This document shows, piece by piece, positions 1 through 6,816 of a DNA stretch of 14,860 nucleotides. The notes under the pieces are model-generated. The model was not told where the DNA came from and ran no database searches. It worked only from the letters and a program-made list of their open reading frames with translations. The stretch spans positions 1-14,860 of the forward strand of contig JAAVGZ010000061.1 of assembly GCA_014799985.1 (NCBI GenBank), in the 5' to 3' direction. This stretch comes from Helicobacter sp. Its GTDB lineage: Bacteria > Campylobacterota > Campylobacteria > Campylobacterales > Helicobacteraceae. The stretch's first letter is position 1. Every line of letters begins with the position of its first letter. The position numbers and the translations under genes were made by a program.

Positions 1-48
1 AAAGCGGCGCTGTGCTATGGCTTCGCCATAGCTTTGCGCGCGCTTTTT
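1..48 (+). terminator. Intrinsic terminator-like hairpin, plus strand
   Basis: The stem begins AAAGCG (1-6) paired with CGCTTT (41-46) and continues GCGC (7-10) with GCGC (36-39). It is capped by CTATGGC-TTC-GCCATAG (15-31), and TTTTT follows at 44-48. Read on the plus strand this is a GC stem with a U-tract, so it would stop a transcript entering from the left of the window. Read on the minus strand the U-tract is poor, so it is a weaker candidate for ending the pheA transcript. The same structure recurs inverted at the right edge, so it may simply be part of a repeat. Confidence 0.5.
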
Positions 49-75
49 ATTGGGGATTCCGAGAATCTAGCCATC

Positions 76-169
76 TGTCATTGCGAGCGAGCACAACGTG
101 CGAGCGCGGCAATCAAACGTGTCAAGCGTTCAGAGATGTTTGATTGCTTCGCTTACGCTCGCAATGACA
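76..169. repeat. Palindromic repeat element, left copy 1
   Basis: Outer arms TGTCATTGCGAGCG (76-89) and CGCTCGCAATGACA (156-169) are perfect reverse complements. Inner arms GCAATCAAAC (109-118) and GTTTGATTGC (138-147) are also perfect reverse complements. The element is therefore about 94 bp with two nested stems. It belongs to the same family as 228-330 and 14616-14719. I see no protein-coding potential. Confidence 0.8.
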
Positions 170-200
170 AAAAATGCCGCATGCAAAATTTTCCTTTGTC

Positions 201-224
201 ATGTTGAGGCGCTAGCCGAAACAT
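201..224. repeat. Short quasi-palindrome between repeat elements
   Basis: ATGTT (201-205) pairs with AACAT (220-224) and GGC (208-210) with GCC (215-217) around a GCTA loop. The two stems are separated by GA on each side, giving tandem G-A mismatches. It lies in the 58-bp spacer between the two larger palindromic elements. It may be a fragment of a second repeat family; only one copy is visible in this window. Confidence 0.4.
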
Positions 225-227
225 CTC

Positions 228-330
228 GTCATTGCGAGCGAGTGCAACGAGCGTGGCAACCAACCGTGCGCGAAGCTAGAATCATGAGGATTCTATGCCG
301 TTAGATTGCAACGCTTACGCTCGCAATGAC
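228..330. repeat. Palindromic repeat element, left copy 2 (three nested stems)
   Basis: Outer arms GTCATTGCGAGCG (228-240) and CGCTCGCAATGAC (318-330) are perfect reverse complements. A central hairpin TAGAATC-ATGAG-GATTCTA spans 277-295. A middle stem (GCAACCAAC about 254-262 with GTTAGATTGC about 299-309) is imperfect. The interior closely matches the right-hand element 14616-14719 read in reverse complement, including GTGCGCGAAGCTAGAATCAT. Confidence 0.8.
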
Positions 331-358
331 ACAAGATTATCACTTTGCGTTATTTTCT

Positions 359-372
359 CGTCATTGCGAGCA
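359..372. repeat. Single (half) repeat arm next to the pheA 3' end
   Basis: One copy of the arm core GTCATTGCGAGC lies here without a partner arm, 17 bp beyond the pheA stop codon. A similar orphan arm lies at 13906-13916, upstream of the ugd promoter. Together they sit at the two edges of the fifteen-gene block. Seen directly; their role is unknown. Confidence 0.55.
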
Positions 373-388
373 TGCAAAATCCCAACAC

Positions 389-1459
389 TCACCCGCGCGC
401 ATAGCTCCCAAGCCATTTGATGCTATGCTTGGTCGCGAGCAGCTGTTGCAGCTGTGGGTCGCGGATATGCCCGTCAAGGTCGATAAAAAACTGAAACGCA
501 AAGTTCGTATTGGAATCATGCTTGGGGCGCGATTCGATTTTGCTCATATTCACCCCCGCTTCCTTAATCACATTCAGCAAGCCCGCGAGCGTGCCCGGCT
601 TGTCGCTATCGACCAAATCCACGCATAGCGATGTCTTGTCGTTCCCGCTTGGCTCGTTGGCAAAATCGCCGAGAATCACGAAACGCGTTTGGTTGTTGCT
701 GAAGTCTTCAATCGATTCAAACAGCACGGGCAGCACATAGAGCTTCGCCGCAACATGCGAACAAATCGCCGCCGCGTCTTTCTCATGCGCGGCGAGCTGC
801 GCGGCACGCGCCGTGCTCTCGACTGCCACGCGCTCGACTTCTTCGAGATTGTGCTGGTTCAGAAACTCATAGCATTGCCCAAACGCGATGTCTTTGGAAT
901 AGATTCTCCGAATCTGGTCGGGGCTCTCGCAAAGGCTCGCGAGGCTGTGGTGAATGGGCATGATAATCTCGCCGACAATCTTGAGGTTCGTGCGCGCGAG
1001 GTTGTCGAGCGTCTCGCCCACCGCGCCGTTTTTGTTGTTCTCAATCGGGACGATTCCGTATTGCGCGCGCCCATGCTCGAGCGCATGGAACACCGAGCTA
1101 ATCGTGTTCATCGACATATAGCTGCACAGCCCGCCAAAGCGGCTCTCTGCGGCTTGGTGCGTGTAGCTGCCGAGTGGTCCGAGATAGGCAACGCGCTCGG
1201 GCAGCTCGAGATTGCGGCTCGCGGCAAAGATTTCCATATAAATCGCGTCAATCGCATCGGGGCTTAGGGCGTTTGCGCCCTCACTTTTGGCATGCAATCG
1301 CGAGAGAATCTCGCGTTCGCGCTCGGGGCGGTAGATGCGCGTTTGGCTCTGCCGCTTGAGCTCGCCAATCTGCTTGACAATCTGCATGCGCTGCGCGAGC
1401 AGCTCGAATATCGAATCATCGATGTTGTCAATGTCTTTGCGAAGCTGTGTGATGTCCAT
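389..1459 (-). CDS. pheA: Bifunctional chorismate mutase / prephenate dehydratase (P-protein)
   Basis: Cytosolic enzyme that converts chorismate to prephenate and then to phenylpyruvate, the committed steps to phenylalanine. Length is 356 aa, usual for the family. The chorismate mutase helical domain occupies about residues 1-85 (LRKDIDNIDD at 6-15, IGELK at 31-35). The prephenate dehydratase domain runs about 89-268 (VAYLGPLGSYTH from 90, VPIENN 137-142, and the catalytic TRF motif at 258-260). A C-terminal ACT domain has the phenylalanine-binding ESRP motif at 309-312, so feedback inhibition by phenylalanine is expected. The ATG (1457-1459) shares one base with the pssA stop (TAATG) and has AGGAG 6 nt upstream, indicating translational coupling. 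It is the last gene of the block; beyond it lie only repeats, with no convincing minus-strand terminator. Confidence 0.96.
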   Translation of the reverse strand: MDITQLRKDIDNIDDSIFELLAQRMQIVKQIGELKRQSQTRIYRPEREREILSRLHAKSEGANALSPDAIDAIYMEIFAASRNLELPERVAYLGPLGSYTHQAAESRFGGLCSYMSMNTISSVFHALEHGRAQYGIVPIENNKNGAVGETLDNLARTNLKIVGEIIMPIHHSLASLCESPDQIRRIYSKDIAFGQCYEFLNQHNLEEVERVAVESTARAAQLAAHEKDAAAICSHVAAKLYVLPVLFESIEDFSNNQTRFVILGDFANEPSGNDKTSLCVDLVDSDKPGTLAGLLNVIKEAGVNMSKIESRPKHDSNTNFAFQFFIDLDGHIRDPQLQQLLATKHSIKWLGSYARG

Positions 1460-2184
1460 TAGCTGCTCCTTTTGCTATGCCAGATGTGTTTGAGCATGAG
1501 ATAAAACGCGCGCAACACGCCAAACAGAATGTAGCCCGTGATGAGAATCGCGATTCCGAGCGCTGTGTAGAGATAGAGCAACACGAGCACGATGACAATC
1601 AACACAATCAGCGTGCGCAGGCTAATGCCCCTGTCTGCCCAGTGCTTGAAGCTCGGATAGCGGATATTGCTGACCATCAGCACCGACACGCACAGCGACA
1701 TCACCAAGAGCGCGACCTCGAACCATTGCGGCAGCTCGTAATGCACATCAATCAGAATCCACGCGGCGACAAACACGGCGGCGGACGGAATGGGCAAGCC
1801 GATGAACACGTTTGGGTCGCCGCTGTTCGCGGCAACATTGAACCGCGCGAGGCGCATAGCGCCCATCACGACAAACAAGCCCGAAACAACGATTCCAAAC
1901 TTGCTGAAATGAATGCCCAAATACATGAACAACAGCGCGGCGGGCGCGACACCAAACGCGATGACATCGGCGAGCGAATCGAACTCGACACCAAATTTGC
2001 TCGTTGTGCCCGTTAGGCGCGCAACGCGACCATCGAGCCCGTCAAAGATGAGCGCACAAAAAATCAGCCAGCATGCGTTTTCGAACCGCCCAGAAGCCGC
2101 ATGCGCAATGCTCAAAAACCCCAAAAAGGCGCTTAGGGCTGTGAAGAAGTTGGGCAGGATATAGAGGGGATTAATCTGCATCAT
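1459..2184 (-). CDS. pssA: CDP-diacylglycerol--serine O-phosphatidyltransferase
   Basis: Integral inner-membrane enzyme that joins CDP-diacylglycerol and L-serine to give phosphatidylserine, the precursor of phosphatidylethanolamine. The 241-aa protein carries the full CDP-alcohol phosphatidyltransferase signature D48-x2-D51-G52-x2-A55-R56-x8-G65-x3-D69-x3-D73. Hydrophobic segments at about 11-29, 76-93, 96-113, 128-147, 157-173, 190-207 and 208-225 fit the usual multi-span topology. GLPIPSAA at 129-136 resembles the loop of PssA rather than of phosphatidylglycerophosphate synthase. The start lies 12 nt after the ftsH stop. Two ATG codons are adjacent (Met1/Met2) and no strong Shine-Dalgarno sequence is visible, so re-initiation after ftsH is likely. 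pssA near ftsH is also seen in H. pylori. Confidence 0.95.
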   Translation of the reverse strand: MMQINPLYILPNFFTALSAFLGFLSIAHAASGRFENACWLIFCALIFDGLDGRVARLTGTTSKFGVEFDSLADVIAFGVAPAALLFMYLGIHFSKFGIVVSGLFVVMGAMRLARFNVAANSGDPNVFIGLPIPSAAVFVAAWILIDVHYELPQWFEVALLVMSLCVSVLMVSNIRYPSFKHWADRGISLRTLIVLIVIVLVLLYLYTALGIAILITGYILFGVLRAFYLMLKHIWHSKRSS

Positions 2185-2196
2185 GCGCGCTGCAAT

Positions 2197-4146
2197 CTAC
2201 CCTGCTTTTGCCTGTTCATCATCGGCTGCGACAAGGCGGCTTGGGATTCCCTGCTCTTTTTCATACTCGGCGATAATCTCGCGCACGCGCTCGCCGTCAA
2301 TCGTTTCTTTGTCATACAAATCTTTGACCATAATCTCAATCGCGCCCTTGTAGTCTTGCAACGCGGCACGCACGGCATCGAATCGCTCACGCAAGAATCC
2401 CTTGACATAGTCATCGACTTCTTGCGCCGTCTTGTCGCTAAACTCGCGCGCGCTGCTTAGCCCACCGTTTAGGAATGTGTTGCGCGGCTTTTCGAGCACC
2501 ATGAGCCCCACGATGTCTGTCATGCCATAGTAGCTAATCATCGCCTTGATGATGTCTGTCGCGCGCTCCAAGTCGTTGCTCGCACCCGTTGAAATCTCGC
2601 CGATAAAGACATCTTCGGCGGCGCGCCCACCGAGCAACACATCGACTTCGGCAATCAGCTCATGTTTTTGCATGAGATATTTATTTTCTTCGGGCGTGTT
2701 GAGTGTATAGCCCAGCGCGGCGAGCCCGCGTGGGATAATCGAGACCTTGCTGACCTTTTTTGCGCCTTTGGTAATCTCGGCGAGCAGCGCATGCCCGCTT
2801 TCGTGGTAGGCGACAATGCGCTTCTCTTTGGGCGAGATTCGGCGTGATTTTTTCTCGAGCCCCGCGATTCCGCGCTCGACTGCCTCGAGGAAATCGCTTT
2901 GCTCAACCTCTTTCTTGTTCGCGCGCCCAGCGAGCAGCGCAGCCTCGTTGATGATGTTCGCCAAATCCGCGCCCGCAAGCCCCGCCGTGAGCCGCGCAAT
3001 CTCCTCGAGCTCGACATCGCGCGCGAGCTTGATGCTCTGAATATGCACCTTCAGCACCTCAACGCGCCCGTTGAAATCGGGCTTGTCGACCAACACCTGC
3101 CTGTCGAATCGCCCGGGGCGCAAAAGCGCGGGGTCGAGCACTTCGGGGCGGTTGGTCGCCGCAAGCACGATGACGGGCGAGGAATCCGAGCTAAAGCCGT
3201 CCATCTCGGCGAGCAGCTGATTGAGCGTTTGCTCGCGTTCGTCATTGCCGCTAATCATGCCGCCTGCCGCGCGGCTCTTGCCGATGGCGTCAATCTCATC
3301 GATGAAGATAATCGCGGGCGCTTCCTTTTTCGCTGTATCGAACAAATCGCGCACGCGGCTCGCGCCCACGCCCACGAACATCTCGATGAAGCTGCTGCCG
3401 CTGACCGAGAAAAACGGCACATCAGCTTCCCCAGCAACAGCCTTCGCGAGGAGCGTTTTGCCCGTTCCGGGAGGTCCGACAAGCAGCACGCCTTTGGGAA
3501 TCTTCGCGCCAAGCTTGAGGTAACGTTCGGGATATTTGAGGAAATCGACAATCTCCACGACTTCTTCTTTTGCCTCTTTGTTGCCCGCCATGTCGTTGAA
3601 CTTGACCTTTGGCTTTTCCGAGTTGACGAGCTTGCGCGCGCTGCCCATGCCGAGGATTCCGCCGCCCATGTTCTTCTGCATGCGGCTTGCCAAAAACATC
3701 CAAATCGCGAAGAAGATGAACACGGGTAGCACCCAGCTAAAGATTAAATCAGAAAACCAATTGCTTTCGTTGTAGCCGCTGTATTCGATGTTGCTTTTGT
3801 CCAAGAGCGGAATCAGGGTGTCATCGGGGATAATGCGCTTGGTTACATAGACCATCTTGTTGCCGCCGCTTTCAGAGATTGCCTTGATAGTCGTTTGCCC
3901 AATCGCGACATAGCTCACGCTTTTGTTTTCGATGCGCTTCTTGAGGTCGTAATAGTTGATGTGTTGTGTGATGGTGTTGCCCCCGCCAAGCTTTGTGTTG
4001 AGGCTATCGCTATCGGCGAAACCAAAGCCTTTGAAGAGCACAATCAGCACGATGCTGACAATCGCAAACAACAAAAGCGGATTCTGCCCGAAAAAACGGG
4101 GGTTTTTGTCGGGTTTGTTGGAATCATTTTGGGGAGTATTGTTCAT
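2197..4146 (-). CDS. ftsH: ATP-dependent membrane zinc metalloprotease FtsH
   Basis: Membrane-anchored AAA+ protease that extracts and degrades damaged or regulatory membrane and cytosolic proteins as a hexamer. Length is 649 aa, typical for the family. Transmembrane helices lie at about 23-43 and 133-153, with the small periplasmic domain between them. The AAA module has Walker A GPPGTGKT (224-231), Walker B IIFIDEID (279-286), the aromatic pore residues within SSFIEMFVGVGA (251-262), and the second region of homology with the arginine finger (TNRPEVLDP to RPGRFDR, 331-349). The protease domain has zinc motif HESGH (448-452), with Asp525 in TGASND as likely third ligand. The ATG is preceded by AAGG in the 21-nt gap after prmA. 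In H. pylori ftsH is co-transcribed with cheY in a motility/stress operon, and the order here agrees. Confidence 0.98.
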   Translation of the reverse strand: MNNTPQNDSNKPDKNPRFFGQNPLLLFAIVSIVLIVLFKGFGFADSDSLNTKLGGGNTITQHINYYDLKKRIENKSVSYVAIGQTTIKAISESGGNKMVYVTKRIIPDDTLIPLLDKSNIEYSGYNESNWFSDLIFSWVLPVFIFFAIWMFLASRMQKNMGGGILGMGSARKLVNSEKPKVKFNDMAGNKEAKEEVVEIVDFLKYPERYLKLGAKIPKGVLLVGPPGTGKTLLAKAVAGEADVPFFSVSGSSFIEMFVGVGASRVRDLFDTAKKEAPAIIFIDEIDAIGKSRAAGGMISGNDEREQTLNQLLAEMDGFSSDSSPVIVLAATNRPEVLDPALLRPGRFDRQVLVDKPDFNGRVEVLKVHIQSIKLARDVELEEIARLTAGLAGADLANIINEAALLAGRANKKEVEQSDFLEAVERGIAGLEKKSRRISPKEKRIVAYHESGHALLAEITKGAKKVSKVSIIPRGLAALGYTLNTPEENKYLMQKHELIAEVDVLLGGRAAEDVFIGEISTGASNDLERATDIIKAMISYYGMTDIVGLMVLEKPRNTFLNGGLSSAREFSDKTAQEVDDYVKGFLRERFDAVRAALQDYKGAIEIMVKDLYDKETIDGERVREIIAEYEKEQGIPSRLVAADDEQAKAG

Positions 4147-4167
4147 TCAAAACCTTGTTTCATCGGG

Positions 4168-5022
4168 CTAGTCCTTGCACAACAGCAAGGCGACCCATTC
4201 ATTTCGTATTCTTTCATCTCGCAAAGAAAAACCCGCAAACCGCGCGAGCACGCTTTCTCGTGCGCTTTGCAAAATACCCGAGAGCAGAAGCAGCGAGCCC
4301 TTTTGGCTATGTGCGCAAAACTGCTCATAGAGCGCAATCACAATCACGGCAAGCAGGTTTGCCATAATCAATGCGTAGCTGCCCTTTGCCTGTTCCACAG
4401 AGCCGCACCAAAGGCTTTCAAGGTTTGCGGTGTTGTTGATAAAATTTTTTTGTGTTTCAGAAACAGCGAGGGAATCGGTGTCGCAAGCAAAAACTTGCGC
4501 GCCCCTTTTTGCGGCGGCGATACCCAAAACACCGCTGCCACAGCCCACATCGAGCACGCGTTTGTGTCGCACGTCTAGCCCGCTTAGAATCTCGAGGCAC
4601 ATCGCCGTGCTCTCATGATGCCCCGAGCCAAAGGCGAGCGCAGGGTCGATGACAATGTCGACAAGCGCGCCGCTCACGCACAGCGCGTTTTTGTCATGCC
4701 ATGAGGGGCGCACGGCGAAATCTCCGCAAACAACGGGCATAACGGATTGTTTGTAGGATTCTATCCAATCGCGATTGGGCTTTTGAGCGAGGCTATGCGT
4801 GTATGAGATGTCCTCGTTTAGGCGCTCGCGCAAGATTCCAACAAAGGAATCGAGCTGCAAAAGCAGCGCATCTGGCGACTCCTCGCTATACACGACAAAC
4901 GCGCTTTTGCCGTCTATCTCGCGCTCTTCAATGGCTTCTTGCGTGGTTTGCAACAAGAAATCGGCAAAGAGCTCTGCATAGCCGCTGGGGACAACCCATA
5001 GCTCATAATAAAACTCTTTCAT
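4168..5022 (-). CDS. prmA: Ribosomal protein L11 methyltransferase
   Basis: SAM-dependent enzyme that methylates ribosomal protein L11. Length is 284 aa, near the family norm. The N-terminal substrate-recognition region covers about 1-80. The catalytic domain shows the PrmA signature FGSGHHEST (131-139; usual form FGTGxHxTT), SAM motif I VLDVGCGSGVLG (156-167), an acidic CDTD at 180-183 for the SAM ribose, and the ANLLA loop (221-225, the counterpart of NI/NL-LA). The ATG is 14 nt after the cheY stop with only a weak GGGA upstream, so coupling to cheY is probable. A methyltransferase gene occupies the same place between cheY and ftsH in H. pylori. The substrate is assigned by family, not proven here. 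Confidence 0.93.
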   Translation of the reverse strand: MKEFYYELWVVPSGYAELFADFLLQTTQEAIEEREIDGKSAFVVYSEESPDALLLQLDSFVGILRERLNEDISYTHSLAQKPNRDWIESYKQSVMPVVCGDFAVRPSWHDKNALCVSGALVDIVIDPALAFGSGHHESTAMCLEILSGLDVRHKRVLDVGCGSGVLGIAAAKRGAQVFACDTDSLAVSETQKNFINNTANLESLWCGSVEQAKGSYALIMANLLAVIVIALYEQFCAHSQKGSLLLLSGILQSARESVLARFAGFSLRDERIRNEWVALLLCKD

Positions 5023-5036
5023 GTCCCAAAAACCCG

Positions 5037-5414
5037 TCAGCCTTCGTTCGTTCCTAAAACAGCTTCGAGTTTTTCCTTGAGAACTTGTGGAGTGAAGGGC
5101 TTGACGATGTAGTTGTTCACGCCCGCTTTGAGCGCTGTAATCACCTCTGCCTTGCCCCCTTCTGTCGTTACCATAATGATAGGAATATCGGTAAAACGCG
5201 AATCGGCACGCACCTTTTTCACGAGGTCGAGCCCATTCATCTCGGGCATATTCCAGTCTGTGATGAGCACTTTCACATCACCATTAGCGTCCATTTTCTC
5301 CCAGCCCTCAACGCCATTTTCGCCTTCAAGAACATCGTCATAGCCTAGCCGCGCTAAGGTATTCTTGATAATTCGTCTCATCGTTGAGCTATCATCAACT
5401 ACAAGCAGTTTCAC
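5037..5414 (-). CDS. cheY: Chemotaxis response regulator CheY
   Basis: Single-domain receiver protein that, when phosphorylated by CheA, binds the flagellar switch and changes motor rotation. The 125-aa length fits. Acidic pocket residues are Asp7 and Asp8, the phospho-acceptor is Asp53 (in LITDWNMP), the switch threonine is Thr83 and the conserved lysine is Lys105 (KPF). There is no output domain. The start is GTG (5412-5414), with AAGGAG about 4 nt upstream. The gene is preceded by the only sizeable gap in the block (64 nt), with a possible promoter, so cheY-prmA-ftsH-pssA-pheA may be its own transcription unit as well as read-through from hisA. The sequence is closest in feel to H. pylori CheY1. 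Confidence 0.97.
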   Translation of the reverse strand: MKLLVVDDSSTMRRIIKNTLARLGYDDVLEGENGVEGWEKMDANGDVKVLITDWNMPEMNGLDLVKKVRADSRFTDIPIIMVTTEGGKAEVITALKAGVNNYIVKPFTPQVLKEKLEAVLGTNEG

Positions 5415-5465
5415 GGGACTCCTTTTTAAAAGTTCAACATCGAAATCAAAAGATTTGTAGGTAGC

Positions 5466-5474
5466 ATTTTATCA
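5466..5474 (-). promoter_or_regulatory. Possible -10 promoter element for cheY
   Basis: On the minus strand the sequence reads TGATAAAAT, a TATAAT-like element about 52 nt upstream of the cheY GTG and just after the hisA stop. Helicobacter housekeeping promoters rely mainly on the -10 box, so lack of a clear -35 does not exclude it. No other element in the 64-nt gap fits better. Inferred from sequence only. Confidence 0.35.
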
Positions 5475-5478
5475 GAAG

Positions 5479-6192
5479 TTAGTTTAATTTTTGCAAAACG
5501 CGTTCCAAATTCACGCGCCCCTCATAAAAAGCCTTGCCCACAATCACGCCGCCGAGCTTCGATTGCCTCAATTTGTCAATCTCTTCTTCGCTCGCAAGCC
5601 CACCGCTTGCCAGCACAGCATGCCCGCTCGCCGCGGCAATCTCCTCACTAAAAGCAAAATTGATTCCACCAAGCGTGCCGTCTTGCCCGATGTCCGTGCA
5701 AATGATTGCCGCAAGCGGAATGCCCCGAAAAAGCTCGGCGAGCTCCACAGCCTGCATCTTGCCCTGCTCGACCCAGCCGCTGACGCTCACAAAGCCGTCT
5801 TTGGCGTCAATGCCCACGACAATGGGGTATTTCTCTGCCATGCTAATCGTAAAAAGAGGGTCGCGCATCGCCACAGAGCCCAGAATCACGCGGTTGATTC
5901 CAAGCTCGAGATAGCGCTTAATCCCGTCTTCGTTGCGGATTCCGCCGCCTAGCTCGATTTGCAGGTTTGTCTGTTTGCGAATCTGCGTAATCACATCGAG
6001 ATTCACGGGCTTGCCCGCAATCGCGCCGTCTAGGTCAATCAAATGCAGCCAGCGCGCGCCCATTTCTTCAAACCGCTGCGCAACGGCAACGGGGTTGGTG
6101 TCATACATCTTCGCGCTGTCCATCACGCCCCGCGTGAGGCGCACGACCTCGCCATTTTTCAAATCAATCGCGGGAATAATCTCAAACGACAT
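5479..6192 (-). CDS. hisA: ProFAR isomerase (HisA)
   Basis: (Beta-alpha)8-barrel enzyme of histidine biosynthesis that isomerises ProFAR to PRFAR, an Amadori rearrangement. Length is 237 aa, as expected. The general-base Asp10 lies in PAIDLKNG, the second catalytic Asp129 in VGIDAKDG, and phosphate-binding loops are visible as LGGGIRN (81-87), TDIGQDGT (166-173) and ASGG (195-198). DGAIAGKPVN (55-64) and SVSGW (136-140) favour HisA over the related HisF. The ATG has a strong AAGGAG that overlaps the end of hisH, 9 nt upstream. The product PRFAR is the substrate of HisH/HisF; hisH is immediately upstream, but hisF is not in the window. Confidence 0.96.
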   Translation of the reverse strand: MSFEIIPAIDLKNGEVVRLTRGVMDSAKMYDTNPVAVAQRFEEMGARWLHLIDLDGAIAGKPVNLDVITQIRKQTNLQIELGGGIRNEDGIKRYLELGINRVILGSVAMRDPLFTISMAEKYPIVVGIDAKDGFVSVSGWVEQGKMQAVELAELFRGIPLAAIICTDIGQDGTLGGINFAFSEEIAAASGHAVLASGGLASEEEIDKLRQSKLGGVIVGKAFYEGRVNLERVLQKLN

Positions 6193-6201
6193 GGAATCTC
6201 C

Positions 6202-6816
6202 TTAGTTTTTAATAAAATTCTCCAAAATCTTGAGCCCAATGTTGTGGCTCTTTTCAGGGTGGGGCTGCAAGCCATAGACGCGATTCTGCGCAATCGCGCT
6301 CACGAAGCTTTGCCCATAGTCCGTCTGCGCCCAAATCACGGCGCTATCGCGTGGCTTGACGCAATAGCTATGCACGAAATACAGAAACTCGCTTGGCGCA
6401 AGCCCGACATTCAGCGCACAATCGCGCACAAAATGCAGCTGATTCCAACCCATGTGCGGAATCTTCGGCGCGTTTTGTAGCGGCACGACCTCGCCCGCGA
6501 CAATGCCAAGCCCAGCATGCTCGCCAAACTCATAGCTCACGTCAAACAGAAGCTGCATGCCGAGGCAGATTCCAAAGAGTGCGTTCTCGCCCTCGTTTGT
6601 GCTTTGCGCATAGTCGCGCAGCGCGGGCTCAAAGCCCTTTGCGCGCAACGCCTGCATCGCCGCGCCAAACGCGCCCACACCGGGGACGATGACGCGCGCA
6701 AAGTCAAACAGGCGCGCAGGCGAATCGACCAAGATTCCCTCCGCGCCCACAGCCAAAAGCGCATTCTTGACACTCGCAATGTTTCCAGCACCATAGTCGA
6801 CAATCGCGACACGCAT
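6202..6816 (-). CDS. hisH: Imidazole glycerol phosphate synthase, glutamine amidotransferase subunit
   Basis: Class I glutaminase subunit that supplies ammonia to HisF for imidazole ring formation in histidine synthesis. Length is 204 aa. The catalytic triad is visible as Cys84 (GICLGMQLLFD), His186 and Glu188 (QPHPEKS). N-terminal DYGAGNIASV (7-16) and the PGVGAFG loop (45-51) are characteristic of HisH. The ATG shares one base with the stop of the upstream membrane-protein gene (TAATG), and only a weak GGCGGA precedes it, so translational coupling is likely. Its obligate partner HisF must be encoded elsewhere. Confidence 0.96.
   Translation of the reverse strand: MRVAIVDYGAGNIASVKNALLAVGAEGILVDSPARLFDFARVIVPGVGAFGAAMQALRAKGFEPALRDYAQSTNEGENALFGICLGMQLLFDVSYEFGEHAGLGIVAGEVVPLQNAPKIPHMGWNQLHFVRDCALNVGLAPSEFLYFVHSYCVKPRDSAVIWAQTDYGQSFVSAIAQNRVYGLQPHPEKSHNIGLKILENFIKN

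Larger units (their letters stand above)
1..367. repeat. Left arm of the long inverted repeat flanking the gene block
   Basis: This gene-free stretch pairs in inverted orientation with 14580-14817. Positions 1-58 match the reverse complement of 14760-14817 with a single difference (A17 against C14801). Homology resumes around 228-367, which matches 14580-14719 with scattered, mostly transition differences. The left arm is longer because it carries two palindromic elements (76-169 and 228-330) where the right arm carries one. A frame open through 1-200 and other short frames here would translate as CHCER... and ...ARND-type peptides; these are translated repeat, not genes. The only other contents are a terminator-like hairpin and a small quasi-palindrome at 201-224. 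Basis: seen directly; multi-copy status elsewhere in the genome is inferred. Confidence 0.8.

Noticed and set aside
98..304. Short open frames in the edge repeats (also 14520-14720)
   Set aside because: They translate the palindromic repeat itself (peptides such as TVREARIM occur in both, from the inverted copies), so shared sequence reflects repeat DNA rather than protein conservation.
1..388. CRISPR array made from the repeated TCATTGCGAG units
   Set aside because: Units occur as facing inverted arms with shared interiors, not as evenly spaced direct repeats with unique spacers, and no cas gene is present.
5423..5467. 13-codon frame (MLPTN...) upstream of cheY as a leader peptide
   Set aside because: No ribosome site is visible, and its ATG lies against the predicted -10 box, so it would be upstream of the transcript start.
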